Shown in pieces: positions 1-10,695 of a DNA stretch of 64,000 nt. Numbering within the stretch: the stretch's first letter is position 1; every line of letters starts with the position of its first letter. The DNA comes from Rhyacophila brunnea. Taxonomy: Eukaryota; Arthropoda; Insecta; Trichoptera; Rhyacophilidae. Location: positions 425,580 through 489,579 of the forward strand of contig JAGYXB010000606.1 of NCBI GenBank assembly GCA_022495005.1, given 5' to 3'. The notes beneath the pieces were generated by a model. It was given only the letters and a program-made list of their open reading frames with translations, was not told the DNA's origin and did no database searches. The position numbers were made by a program, and so were the translations under genes.

Positions 1-290
1 TTCTATACTATGTAGTACATATTAGTTCAATAAAAACAAATACGTTTGACTGGAAAAGTTTAAAGTGCACATTGAAGTTAAGCGCCCTCCACTGAAACCC
101 GCACCGCACCACACTCGGTCTCAATCGAGCGTATCGCGGTGCCCTACAATTGCTAATGTGAATCATCTGAAACAATTGGACTGGGAGTGTCCTGGGAGAA
201 GATGCCCAAGACTTAGGTTGCTACGCTCAAAGTGAGCTCTAACTGAGTTTAAGGGTCTTAACAGCCTACCATAACCCTTCGTCACTATTG
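1..290. mobile_element. Partial hAT-like element (CAGTGGCGAGGG family), interrupted
   Basis: Bases 22-72 and 245-288 match the right half of the element at 4948-5465, including 'cttaacagcctacc' followed by a degenerate 'cttcgtcacta' end. About 165 bases between (75-240) are absent from the sister copy, so this copy carries an insertion or is rearranged. The left end lies outside the window. I do not recognise the inserted sequence. Confidence 0.55.
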
Positions 291-1054
291 TATTGTTATA
301 TTTTAAATTTATTATAATCGTTTGTCTTTGTTAAATAAGCAGTATTCGCCATCGCTTTTCAATATATTACACCATTTAATATTAATTTCAATCTGACAAC
401 CCTTATTACACGATTCATTCTCATTATAATTATTATTATATTCCATAATATTACATCGTAATTAATTTTCGAAATATACGCAGATATGTTTTCTCTATGC
501 TCCGCCAAATCCCTGGAAGACTGAGTAATTGAATTCAAATCAACTATGATTCTCTTTTAGTGTGCCATACATTATATTTGCTCACAATAACAAGATGTAG
601 TAAATCAACATGCGTTATAATTAATTATTTATACAAACACGCAACTAACTTATAACCCACAGTCAAACGGAGTTCTCGACGTAGATCAAATATCCTTAGG
701 CTATTACTGACGTAAGCCAAAGTTATTGGAGTGATTAAATGTCATGAAGCAGGGACGCAGACCAGGTTGCCATGGAAGAGGCAGTATCGAATTACAATGG
801 AAAACAATATTATTGGCTTATTGGAAGGTAATGAAATTTTTCCAGTCAGCTAATACAGGAATATACGGCGGTATATTTCATGTATGGCTGGGAAATTTTT
901 CTTATTATATTTATATATTATTCAGTGATGTAGTGGTTGTTTTTATAGATCCCTTTATTGTAAGGCCGACTATCAAATTCAAATTTTCCTAGTGAACATT
1001 ACAAATTAAGACGTTCACAACAAATAAATAGTATTAAAACAGTAATTATATAGA
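291..1054. other. AT-rich sequence without recognised gene
   Basis: No protein family, inverted-repeat pair or tRNA-like motif was seen. The 82-codon reading frame starting at 744 has a composition that looks random and no recognisable domain. Confidence 0.5.
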
Positions 1055-1240
1055 CACGATGGCCGCGCGGCGCGTCGGCTTATATCATCGTGGCTCCCAG
1101 ATTCGAATCCTGGGTCTGGCAAGTACACTAGAATATGGACCAACTAGTTTGACCAAGTGGCTAACATCCATTTGTTCCATGTATTCTTATTATGATACAA
1201 CATATTAAGTAGACTGTAGAGATACAGCATACTTGTTCTA
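1055..1240 (+). mobile_element. tRNA-derived SINE, diverged copy
   Basis: The 5' part (1057-1123) has a tRNA-like layout: 'gatggccgcgcggcg' as a weak A box and 'gattcgaatcc' as a B box, then 'gggtctggcaagtacac', the same junction seen in the better copies at 60101 and 49276. The body keeps 'ccaagtggctaacatc', matching 'gcaagtggctgacatc' in the 60 kb copy. The tail is degraded. Confidence 0.6.
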
Positions 1241-1474
1241 TTCTGATACATAACTGACACGCTCCTTTGTAATAATATATTATATAAAAAAAAATATTTC
1301 GTAAGAGTTTACTATAATAATGTAATAATATTATCCACTCGTATTAAAATCATAAAAAATCATACGAATGTCTATTCAAAAAAGGAATGTATTCGAAAAG
1401 GGAGCCGATTTTGAAAGTATAGTTGAAATAAGATTCGAAATTTGAAATAAAGAACTGTTGGAATTGATAAAAAT

Positions 1475-1950
1475 AATAATTACAAGATAAAAATAACTTT
1501 TTATATACAACGTTTTTAAATTGTCTGTTGAATCATATAAACTTGACTTGACTAGCTTAAACGATCAAAAAATTTGTACTTGATAGAAATAATACTGAAA
1601 TGTCATTTTGACATTTCAGATTGATTTCCATAGTAACGCACGTATATATTAATAATTTACTTGCTAGAACCCCAGACGCCTAGCAACCAATAATAGTGGA
1701 TTGAAATACGGATTTCTTCCGAAATAACTTTTCATACAAAACAGAATTAACTGAAAATGAATTCAATTCTACTTAAAGATGGCTAATAGTATGAAAAAAA
1801 TGCATTGGCATCGTGTTCTGATATATTCTAAAAGTTTCAAATTTCTAGCTGGTTGGGAAGTTAGTTAAAAATCTATAGCAAGGTTTGTACTGGATAAATA
1901 ACCACCGGACAAATAAGAATACGACCTAATAAAAACGTTGTAAAAAATGT
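1475..1950 (+). repeat. About 475-bp dispersed repeat, copy 1
   Basis: This segment matches 41755-42234 along its length in the same orientation, with indels. Both copies hold a small perfect or near-perfect palindrome (1597-1618 here: CTGAAATGTCA / TGACATTTCAG around TTT). No coding capacity or terminal inverted repeat was found, so the element class is unknown. Confidence 0.75.
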
Positions 1951-2309
1951 TTTATACCTAGTTATATTATCTGACATTCTTTGACAACATTTTTATCATT
2001 CATTTTAGTTTATAAATTTTAAACCTACGTAATATAAATTGCAGTACATATTTTCATCTATTTAGGTAGGTACTTATTGTTTTTTCCCGCGTGTAACTGG
2101 ATCTTCAAAATTTAAATGAAAAACTTATATAATCCAATCGACTTTTGGAGGGATCGTTGTCTCTGTCTCGATTTCTTTGCCTCGCAGGAAACTTCTTTTT
2201 GAGCTGAAATGTTTTTACACATTACACACACTGTGTATGTGAATGAATAGAAAAGAAAGAATAAGATACTCCATATAAATATTCAATCAAAAACTGAATT
2301 TTAATGTTA

Positions 2310-2996
2310 ACAGTAAAGATAAATGTCTCAAAGACAAAAGTGATGAGGAACTGTTTTTCGGAACCTGCGATTATCTGTATTTCTGGCACCCAACTCGAGC
2401 AAGTCAGCAGCTACGTCTATCTCGGACAGCAGGTGTCCATAGACGGAAGCATGCACGATGAAATTGCTCGAAGAAAAAAGCTGGGATGGAGTGCTTTCGG
2501 ACGTCTGAATATTATCTTCAAGAGTGACCTACCATTATGTCTTAAGCGTAGGGTGTTCAACCAATGTGTGCAACCCGTACTCACGTATGGCTGCGAGACG
2601 TGGCCCCTCAACACGAGAGATGTCCAAAGGCTAAGAGTCACACAGCGAGGCATGGAGAAGTGCATGTTGGGCATCACGCGAAAGGACCGTAAGAGAAATG
2701 AATGGGTTAGGAAGCAGACAAGAGTACGTGATGTAATAGACGTTTACAGCTGAAATGGAGATGGGCGGGGCACATTTCTCGCCGAAAGGACGGCCGCTGG
2801 ACAAATGCCGTCATCCAATGGTACCCAAGGGGTACGAAACGGCCACAGGGTCACCCTAAAAGCCGCTGGATTGACGAACTGGTAAAGTTCGGCGGAAATA
2901 CGTGGCAGCGAACGACACAGGATCGAGAGAGTTGGAGAAAGCTTGGGGAGCCCTTCATCCAGCAGTGGATTGACCCCGGCTGATGATGATGATGAT
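2310..2996 (+). mobile_element. RTE-type non-LTR retrotransposon, 5'-truncated 3' end
   Basis: The 149-codon frame from 2304 to 2753 carries the end of a reverse transcriptase and the region after it, with blocks typical of insect RTE elements: 'YVYLGQ', 'RRVFNQCVQPVLTYGCETW' and 'GMEKCMLGITRKDR'. A frameshift near 2747 moves the rest into another frame (2747-2983), which reads 'LKWRWAGHISRRKDGRW', later 'GHPKSRWIDELVKF' and 'DRESWRKLG', then a stop. The copy ends in a GATGAT microsatellite (2980-2996), the usual RTE terminus. It lacks endonuclease and the RT catalytic core, so it is dead. No convincing target duplication was seen. Confidence 0.92.
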
Positions 2997-3000
2997 ACGA

Positions 3001-3298
3001 ATTCAAATATATATTAATGATCATATATGCTTATTTTCAAATGCTATAAACGTAATGTGAGATAAACATATTCTATAATAACATCTACCAACACAAAATA
3101 GAACTAACGATCTCGTTGATTGAATTATAGAAATTGAGTTGAAATGAATTATGTCACAAGACCAGACGATTAGCAATTACGGGTCATAAGACAACCTTGA
3201 TTGCGAATAAGGTCAGTTAGCTCAAGACAACCGATGTGTGTTGGCCAGTTATCGCTAAACCACGGTTTATCGATTAATTCAATTATAATACGGTTATG
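3001..3298. other. No feature recognised
   Basis: Between the RTE terminus and the tandem-repeat arm I see no coding, tRNA-like or inverted-repeat signal. Confidence 0.4.
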
Positions 3299-3757
3299 TG
3301 ACAAAACAGAACAGTGACAAAACAGAACATGACAAAACAGAAAATGATAAAGCAGAACATGACAAAACAGAACAGTGACAAAACAGAAAAACGATAAATA
3401 TAACTATGACCTTTCAGGATAAATATAAATTTAATATTGAAATTGTCCTATCTCTATTATGTTGATAAATTTTTAATAGCACAGATTTTCAATACGCCAT
3501 AATAAATCAAATTATATACCTAATTTCTGTATTCCTAATCGCTAGAAAGCCTCAAATAAACGGGACTTTGCCGGCAAGCTTAGGATATCTCATATTAATC
3601 AATATAATATGTTCAAAATGATTGGGTGACTAGTTACAACGAAATATTGACCTAACCTAACCTTACCTAAATAGATTCCACAAAAATTAATGTGTCATTT
3701 TTCCCCTGGCTGTTCTGTTTTGTCACTGTTCCGTTTTGTCATGCTCTATTTTGTCCG
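3299..3757. repeat. Inverted-repeat element with tandem 15-16-bp arms
   Basis: The left arm (3299-3391) is six head-to-tail units of about 15-16 bp with core TGACAAAACAGAA. The right arm (3709-3757) has about three degenerate units of the reverse complement (TTCTGTTTTGTCA). The two arms can pair around a loop of about 315 bp. The layout suggests a TIR element with subterminal repeats, but no target duplication was identified. Confidence 0.6.
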
Positions 3758-4029
3758 GTTACCGTTTCGAAAATACTGCGGGATTGGCTTGGCGTATCTT
3801 TATCTTTATACATGTATACCACATTCGTATATTATCACACACATAGTTAAATATATATACGTATATATATATATATAAATTCACTTTGCGAATTTGACTA
3901 CTGTGTAGTCTAAGAAATGGCGAGAGAAAGAAAAATAACGAGGCAAGAGAGAAGTCGAGGATGGTTCAAAGAAATAGACGTTTAAGGAAAACGTTTGATG
4001 TACGGCAAGGGCAAAATGATTCGATAACA

Positions 4030-4410
4030 TTCGACGCATACGATATTTATTTTATTTAATGTGACAAAAAGTTCAATTGGATGAAATCACTCGATCGAGA
4101 ATTTGGCGCTTATGAGGGATTGCAGGACGTGGCATAATACGTCAACGCTGCGACTGAAAGAGAATCGTATTATTGTCAATGCTATTAAAGATAACAACAT
4201 TAAAAGAAGCTATTTTTTGATATTTGACAAAAATAATAATACGTGGGGTGTAAATGACAAATGTAATATGAATTCTGCCATTCGGATGTTCATTATACAT
4301 ATGTGTATCCCAGTGGCGAGGGCTGGAGGTAGGCTGTTAAGATTCGACATAAATAGTCCTCTTGGAGACTGACGGATATTTCTTTCTGGTTCTACACGTC
4401 GTCCTTCAGT
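4030..4410 (-). other. 3' UTR and poly(A) signals of the minus-strand host gene
   Basis: Downstream (minus direction) of the stop at 4411-4413 the sequence is non-coding. Two overlapping AATAAA signals appear on the minus strand at 4056-4051 and 4051-4046. The right-hand end of a hAT-like repeat (4311-4365) lies inside the UTR. The end point near 4030 is an estimate from the signal position. Confidence 0.4.
4311..4365. mobile_element. Terminal fragment of CAGTGGCGAGGG hAT-like element
   Basis: 'cagtggcgagggctggaggt' followed by 'aggctgttaa' and 'gacataaatagt' matches the left end of the complete element at 4948 nearly base for base, then similarity stops. No partner terminus is nearby. Confidence 0.7.
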
Positions 4411-4521
4411 CTATCTACGTTGGCGATGATGAAATAGTTGCCGTTCTAGAGCGCTGAGAGCGATGTCTCGTTTCTTCACACGTACCGTAGGGTTTTCTTT
4501 TTTCTTCTCGACAGGCGCATC
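4411..4521 (-). CDS. Terminal coding exon of an unidentified host gene
   Basis: Read on the minus strand, an intron-like end 'tttatatttgattccag' is followed by 37 codons in phase 0 (4521 to 4411): 36 residues starting DAPVEKKKENPTVRV, then KKRDIALSALERQLFHHR, ending QRR and TAG. The peptide is charged and helix-prone, like the tail of a nuclear or cytoskeletal protein, but I do not recognise the family. The acceptor is good, codons are sensible, and two AATAAA signals follow 360 bp downstream. A second frame (phase 2) also stays open to a TAG at 4417, so the frame is not proved. Upstream exons would lie at higher coordinates; the block at 39984-40119 is a candidate on the same strand. The gene context is a very long, transposon-filled intron. 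Confidence 0.5.
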   Translation of the reverse strand, partial: DAPVEKKKENPTVRVKKRDIALSALERQLFHHRQRR

Positions 4522-4560
4522 CTGGAATCAAATATAAATAAAGTATAGGTACATCATGTC

Positions 4561-4940
4561 GTCGGTGTTTTGTAAAAAGGGCGAATCAACCATTTTGGCG
4601 AAATCGAGATTTTAATGAAAATACAATATGTACCCCACTAGCTTTGTTGGGTAAAAACGGCGAATTTTTATCTCCACAGGAAAGTACATAAAAACGATAA
4701 TCGACTAAAATTAAATTAATTAAAATTACGAAATAAAACGCAAATGTGACATATTAGGTCTTTTAAAATATTATATAATAATACCTATTATAATGACAGT
4801 ATTCTTTCTAAGCTTTATTATAAACTTGTTAGATATTTATAATCATCTACAGGTAAAAAACAAATAAATGTAAAAAGTTAAAAACCCTCCTCCTGTAAAG
4901 TAGCATTTTGGTTAATTCGCCCTTTTTACAAAACACCGAC
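4561..4940. mobile_element. TIR element (MITE-like), 31-bp inverted termini
   Basis: The first 31 bases (4561-4591, beginning GTCGGTGTTTTGTAAAAAGG) are the reverse complement of the last 31 (4910-4940) with one mismatch. The interior is AT-rich and non-coding. No clear target duplication borders it. It abuts the next element with only seven bases between. It lies about 40 bp inside the putative last intron of the minus-strand gene. Confidence 0.8.
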
Positions 4941-4947
4941 AATGTAT

Positions 4948-5465
4948 CAGTGGCGAGGGATGGAGGTAGGCTGTTAATATCTGACAGAAATAGTGCACAC
5001 TAAACATTGTCAGTCATATTTATTTGTTTTCGTCGAACTAAAAATACAATTCGCAGATGGTGCTCGTTAGTTTTTAAAATTCAATTGAAGTCAAACCATA
5101 ATAGTTTACGTATATTATGGGCGATCCAACAAAAAACGTGAAAATTTTTCAGTCATACTTATTTGTTTTCGTTGAATTAAGAATACATAGTATTACAGAT
5201 GGTTCTGTTAGTTTTTTAAAATTCATTATGCCTTTCCCATACAAGACCATAATTGATAAAATATATTTTATAAATAAACGCCCATGTTTGCCAATTATCT
5301 ACTATGGCTTAGATTAGGCAGGGTTCAATTGAATTTTAAAAACTAACAAACACTATCTACGCATTGAAGTTTTAGTTCAATGAAAACAAATATGTATAAT
5401 TGACAAAGTTTAGTGTGCACTATTTATGTCTAATCTTAACAGCCTACCTCCACCCTTCGCCACTG
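4948..5465. mobile_element. Complete hAT-like MITE (CAGTGGCGAGGG family)
   Basis: It starts CAGTGGCGAGGGATGGAGGT and ends ACCTCCACCCTTCGCCACTG, an inverted pair of about 30 bp. Flanks AATGTATC and GGTGTATC could be a decayed 8-bp target duplication if one terminal base is ambiguous. Internal inverted repeats around 5060 and 5330 ('ttagtttttaaaattcaatt' and its complement) extend the palindromic structure. An internal 66-codon frame (5117) is not a recognisable protein. Copies also lie at 1-290 and 4311. Confidence 0.75.
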
Positions 5466-5589
5466 GTGTATCGACTGTATCCCTGAATAACTACCACTGT
5501 AACTCCTGGAAGTACAATCCACCCCCACTACTGGATTTCCCACGCCTATAATTTAGTGTTATTCGACATCGAATATTATTAACATTAAA

Positions 5590-6302
5590 ATGCCTAAACA
5601 TAAAACTAAAAAACTAAGTCTTGAGAGTGGGTCTATTGTTTGGGTACCGCATCAGTTGAAGTATGGCCTTATGGTGGAGAGGGTTCAGAAGAAATTCTTG
5701 AGACTCCTTTACTTGTGGTTGTATGAATACTATCCGTCGCTTTATCCAACTGATGTTCTCTTAGGCATGCTTACATACTGCAGTCTGCAATTTAGAAGAG
5801 ATCTTTATTTAGCTACGTATTTTTTTCGACTTATACGAGGTATAAATGAGAACTCTGCCATTATAGGCAGTATTGACCTGTGTGTCCCTGATAACTATCT
5901 TAGAAATAGAAACCATCAGTTGTTTATTCTCCCAAGGTGCAGAACCAACCTGCCACTGGTAATGCCAATTGGGAGGGCGATAACTATGTTCAACAAAATT
6001 GCTTCGGGTGTTGATATATTCCACCTACGTGAGGATGAGTATAAGTGGACGTTGTTTTATAAATTCTTAGAATAGGGTCTGCTTAACTCATCCGGTGTAC
6101 TTCCTTTTACCCATCCAATTTTTTGTATTTACACATTTCTACTGTTTAATAACATACTATCTATATATATACTAATATATCTCTTCTTTTATGTAATACT
6201 GTTTTATATTTCTTTGTTTCTAAATGTCATGTTGTGAACGTCTTAAACTTATAATTCGTAATGTCCACAATATGTTAAAAATAAATAAATTGAAATTGAA
6301 AT
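5590..6302 (+). mobile_element. Jockey/CR1-like non-LTR retrotransposon, 3' end (copy 1)
   Basis: The frame 5590-6075 (161 residues) is the region after the reverse transcriptase in Jockey/CR1-type ORF2. It shows 'VWVPHQLKYGLMVERVQKKF', 'YPSLYPTDVLLGML', 'LQFRRDLYLATYFFRLIRG', 'LCVPDNYLRNRNHQLF' and 'PRCRTNL'. It is followed by a roughly 200-bp AT-rich 3' UTR and a terminus of AAATAAATAAATTGAAATTG repeats (6275-6302). Everything upstream, including RT and endonuclease, is missing, so it is 5'-truncated. A second copy of the same subfamily at 23176-24209 is broken by two DNA elements and this one gives the empty sites. Confidence 0.8.
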
Positions 6303-6303
6303 A

Positions 6304-7044
6304 AACCTTTGCGAAAGCAAAAGCAAGAGCATTGTTTCGAATATATTATATAATAAGTATTATGAGGATGAAAAACAGAAAATATTTATTTTAATTCCTC
6401 TCAATAGTGCCAGAATTAGAGTATCTGCTATGACCAGTGAACATGTAATAGTGTCAGCACGCAAAAAAAAACGTGACGTAACAGTGTCTGACGTAGATGA
6501 CTTTATATAAATGTCACATTGTGCAATGTAATACGAACAAAGTAAACGTGACATTATAATATTATAATACAATTGAATCTCCATCTGTCGCGTTTCCACA
6601 TATTATATCGTTCATTTGGTCAGATCCCGAAAAACGCTCATGCAAAATTACCAAATAATAAATTATGCCATTGATTATTTCTCCGATCATTGCTTTCCAC
6701 CCTGATCATTTAAAGTTTTATCTAGCTTTTCGTATTTTCCTGGATTGATCTTTTTTATGCTGACTATAATAATATATTATGTGCATAGTACTTACTAGGA
6801 CGCAATCGTCCGCAGACGTCCGTGTTGTAAACAGTGCATTTATATTTTATATCTCACAATATAATTAAATTATAGGTTCATCTACCTACAGCATACACTC
6901 TACATCCATGCGTAAAGAGTGTTAAATTCTAATTTTAATTGTTAGTTATTAGATTTTTTCCATATAACCCATGCATTATTTTCCTGCATTTCGTACGGGG
7001 GAAAATGGCTTCTTGACGTGTTATAATATGATATTTTATTATTC
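6304..7044. other. No feature recognised
   Basis: AT-rich sequence without recognisable coding, tRNA-like or terminal repeat signals. A 79-codon frame on the minus strand (6360-6599) has no recognisable motifs. Confidence 0.45.
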
Positions 7045-7300
7045 TTCTCTTCCACGGCGCTACATCCCGGGGTGGGATTTGGCCTCCTCCACAACCGCTC
7101 TCCACTCACTCCGGTCTCCCGCCACACTTCTCCAGTTACCGGGTCTTCCTATATGAAGCCAGTCCACTTCTACAGCGTCAGCCAATCTCCTTCTTGGACG
7201 GCCTCTGGGTCTCTTCCGTTGGGGTAGCCACTTCGTCATGATCCTTGGCGCTCTAACTTCAGGCATTCTCTCCACATGTCCCGCCCATCGTAGTCTTTAC
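7045..7300 (-). mobile_element. RTE-type retrotransposon tail
   Basis: On the minus strand 7275-7060 reads 'MPEVRAPRIMTKWLP', then 'GRPRRRLADAVEVDWLHI', 'WRSVAGDRSEWRAVVEEAK' and 'SHPG' before the stop, which is the characteristic C-terminus of insect RTE ORFs ('...RGRPR..W.DD......W...A.DR..WR..V..A'). Upstream 'DGRDM' in another frame suggests a frameshift near 7280. The copy ends in an A/G-rich AAGAATAAT tail near 7040. It belongs to a different subfamily from the copy at 2310. Confidence 0.85.
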
Positions 7301-7567
7301 TTACGTAGTAATCTTGTAATTATTACAAGTCAGCATCGCTTTTCAGTAGACATTTTTATATTTCGATCCCTACGTTACCAAGAATTATACTCCACCATAT
7401 TATATATATATTAAAAAATATGGATTAAAACTTTAATTTAAGTTTACTCAAAACGAATAAATCGTACGTTAATTATTATACTGTACTGAGTGACGATGTA
7501 GAGCAGAGGTGAACTAAATTTAAAATAAATCAAAATGTCAGACACCGCCATCTTTTAATATTGTGAC

Positions 7568-7928
7568 TTCTAGAAATCTCGATAATTCCGATTCCTTCAG
7601 GAATAATTTCGTTCAAGTCAATTTGAAGATTAAAATACCACCACGCGGATAGTTTTTCTTATTCAAATCTCTCTCTGGCTTCGAATAAAAGCGATGACAT
7701 TTTGCTAGCTCGTTGAATATTCAAATAAGTCAAAACACTGTTATTAAGTATACATTATCGAAACGAACACATAGAGTATAAAATCTTGAAATTTCGAATC
7801 ATAGAATATCGTTTATTCAACTCTCGTGACATCTTTCAGGTGAGCGATTAAAATTTTCTCTCTGACTCGACAGTAATTCGATTATAGATTTCTTTTCAAA
7901 CTTCACAATGTCCAATTTGGTGGTAAGT
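7568..7928 (+). promoter_or_regulatory. Possible TATA promoter with heat-shock-element-like sites and short first coding exon
   Basis: Four GAAnnTTC or TTCnnGAA pairs occur within 230 bp: 7568-7575, about 7593-7602, 7715-7722 and 7788-7795. TATAAAAT lies at 7777-7784. A potential leader with a CAG/GTGAGC donor at 7840 and an ATG in the context CACAATG at 7908 follow, giving M-S-N-L-V and then a strong donor GTG/GTAAGTTTT at 7923. This is the layout of an inducible gene's promoter with a tiny first coding exon. Such motifs also arise by chance in AT-rich DNA, and no second exon was found. Confidence 0.25.
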
Positions 7929-8164
7929 TTTAATAAATAAATGTTTTAATATTACCACTTTTTAATCATGGCTAAATACACACAAGATTTTAAAATATTT
8001 TATATAGTAGTACAAACCTTCAAAATATATATACATTTTATCACACATCGGCATGCACATGTGGCTAGTTGAGCGAGTGCTTTAACAATAATTAAACTAC
8101 CAATGAAACTTGGTTTCATTCTTGATAATACCTTAAACCTCATCCCAAATAACTGTAGATATTT

Positions 8165-8520
8165 TCAAATTCCGTTAAGAGCGTACATAAGTGAGACGGC
8201 AAATAATTTTCAACACTATGTGGGACGTAATTTCGGCCGCGTTGCCATTCGGAGAGCGATAGTCGACTTGTAAGCACGTGAATTTATTTTGTGATGGCGT
8301 TGGAGGAATAATATCGTGTAAAGATGACTAAAAAACGTTCCGCATGTACTTGAAAAAGAAAACATATAAACGATATACGAATATACTATTATTATTAGTA
8401 ATATAACAATAAACATAACATTAGATGGACGCATGTTGGATTTTTATGACAAATTATATTTCGTTCGGCTCGCGTCATTTGCACAATCCGCGCATCGCCT
8501 AGTCACTCTTTTAGAGTCTA
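8165..8520 (-). repeat. About 350-bp dispersed repeat, copy 1 (inverted relative to 33355-33705)
   Basis: The reverse complement of this segment matches 33355-33705 over its length. Anchors are 'gcgcgtcatttgcacaatcc' type sequence at 8474-8500 versus 33370-33400, and 'aagagcgtac' at 8177 versus 'gtacgctctt' at 33691. No terminal repeats or coding. A 72-codon frame here and a similar one at 33460 are shared because of the repeat. Confidence 0.7.
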
Positions 8521-8765
8521 GAGAAATCTTTTTAGACCATGCCTCAGCTGAGGTATAGCCTTAATATATGGCCACTAGTTTTTTAATTCAAATTAACTTA
8601 TTAGTATTATGGATTTTACATTAGTATTATATTGTATAGATAGATGGTGTAAGGGTTGGTCAATTTTTTTTGATATGACGTCCTTTTTTTTGTTAACATT
8701 AATTTTTTGAATATACATAATTTGAAAACATCTCATGCATATTGATACGTACTAGAAAAAAATAT

Positions 8766-8850
8766 ACGACACCCGACGGGACTTGAACTTGTAACCGCTG
8801 GATTTGCACCAGTGTGCTTTTCCAATAAAGCTACGGGCATCCCACTAAAT
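8766..8850 (-). mobile_element. tRNA-like SINE head, minus strand
   Basis: The complement has a B box GTTCAAGTCC (from 'gacttgaac' at 8781) and a plausible A-box region near 8835 ('gtagctttattgg'), spaced as in tRNAs. It lacks a foldable acceptor stem, so it is a SINE head and not a functional tRNA. A 45-bp direct repeat ('atacataatttgaaaacat' type) flanks it at 8712 and 8948. Confidence 0.5.
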
Positions 8851-9329
8851 TACGACAGTTTTAACTAGTAGTTCTTACGGTACTATTCGGTTATTGAACG
8901 AATAATTCACAAGATTTTAGAATGTAACATTCTATATTATATTGAGCATACATAATTTGGAAACATTTCATGCATATACTTATGTATGTTATATATTCTA
9001 TAGAATGTTAAATTCTTCAATATTGTGAATTATTCGTTGAATAAAAGAAACAGTTCATTAAATAATTAGCATGTGGCAAGTACGTCATAAAAACAAAATA
9101 TTTGGAGTAATCCGTGACGTCGCTCAGTAATTAAGGCATTTAAATGATGCCTACCTTGATTTAATATACAAAAACCGATAGCCAACATTGTAACACAATA
9201 CGATAAGCATTTAATGTAAAGTAATGTAATGTAATAGTTTTTTTTATACACATGGCTCGGTAGCTCATTATCAAGCGACAGATATAATATTATGTTATCT
9301 AATATGGCAATGCGAATTTTCTTTAACGG

Positions 9330-9590
9330 ATGCTTGTGGCGGAAATTTAAAGAGTAACCAGGCGATAAGAGGGCTTACCAAAGAAAAGACGTTGGACATG
9401 GCTCGACGATTCCTCAAGAGAGTTTTGCCCTGGCCAGCCTATAAACGAACCGGATTACGGCGTCCTAACGACCTAAAAGGCCGCTAAATATCATCGATAT
9501 GGTGTATGCGGTGGAGCTACAAGATGCTGGCATATTAGCGAGCGACAGAGATTCCTGGAAACACCTCGTAGTGTTTACATTTCCAACTAA
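9330..9590 (+). mobile_element. Decayed RTE-like tail
   Basis: Plus-strand frames give 'KRTGLRRPNDLKG' and, after a frameshift, 'VELQDAGILASDRDSWKHLV', resembling the RTE C-terminal pattern of a W.DD-like motif followed by 'ARDRDSWK'. Several stops and shifts are present. Assignment rests on this short similarity only. Confidence 0.45.
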
Positions 9591-10695
9591 TTAACTAAAA
9601 AAATACACGTAATCGTAAGATAAACTTAAAATAATCGATTAATATCTAGCCTTCCCGCTGAATTTCATTTGATTTTCATTTCATTTCATTTGAATTTCAT
9701 TCCAGATACGAAACCAATAACCTTCTGCAAGTGTCGATTTATTATGCCACAGAATCGTTGCACTGTAACGTCTCACAGTGGCTGGGGTTTGTCGAACTGC
9801 CTGCCTATCTATCGTACCATTCTAAATTACCTGATCATCATTCCGAGTATAAATCATTGGCATAAGCTACGCATTCAATCACAATGTGCGATTCTAAAAA
9901 CGTGGGGAATAGAGTGATACTTATCACTATTATGACCTGACACTTCTATCTGACGTTTGTGCCGTCAAATAAATATACGGCATACATATTACGTGAGAAC
10001 TTTAAGATATTTGATTAACAATTTTATTGTGTAAATAATACGAATGAAAAATGTCAGCAATAGCCGAAACACAAAATGACAAACAGTACCGTGTGCCCAC
10101 CCCTAATTCGGTAAAACAAAAGACCGCCCACCAATCAAGTTGTCTAACATCGGCCACTGCAGATGTGTCTATAAATAGAAATGCACATGAGCGCCCGCAT
10201 CCTAATATTGATTTCAGTAATTGCAATGCAAATGTGTTAAATTAAAAAATAATAATTAAATTAAAAGAATGTGTAAAATTCAATATTAATTTTAATAAGG
10301 TTAATAGAATTTTAATTGTCAAGATTAAATTTACGTCCTATATCTCGTTCTAAGCAGCAGCTAGCGCAGCGCGGTCATCTGAACCCGCGATAAAAAAGAT
10401 CACGCCGAATAGTTCATATCACGGGATAAATAACTTTCGGAATACTACATATCATATTTATCACTTTTTTATTGATTTCGGAGTAAAGTGATATGTTAGA
10501 ATAGCCATGTTGCAATAATTTTGGAGACTTTACAAAGTGTTACAATGTGCCCGCTATTCAAAAAGGGTTGGGAGTCGTTACCGTAAACAAATGTGGGAAA
10601 ACGAGAAATTTTGCATACTATTACAAAGTAAAGAAATAAGTAGAATACCCATAAGTAGGGGCGATACTTTCTTTCGATATTATGTCCCTACCTAC

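Noticed and set aside
744..992. 82-codon plus frame
   Set aside because: No domain, codon bias or splice context; chance frame in AT-rich DNA.
2417..2677. 86-codon minus frame
   Set aside because: Antisense shadow of the RTE reverse transcriptase tail.
3299..3391. CRISPR array
   Set aside because: Units are adjacent with no spacers, and the genome is eukaryotic.
5809..6024. 71-codon minus frame
   Set aside because: Antisense shadow of the Jockey-like ORF.
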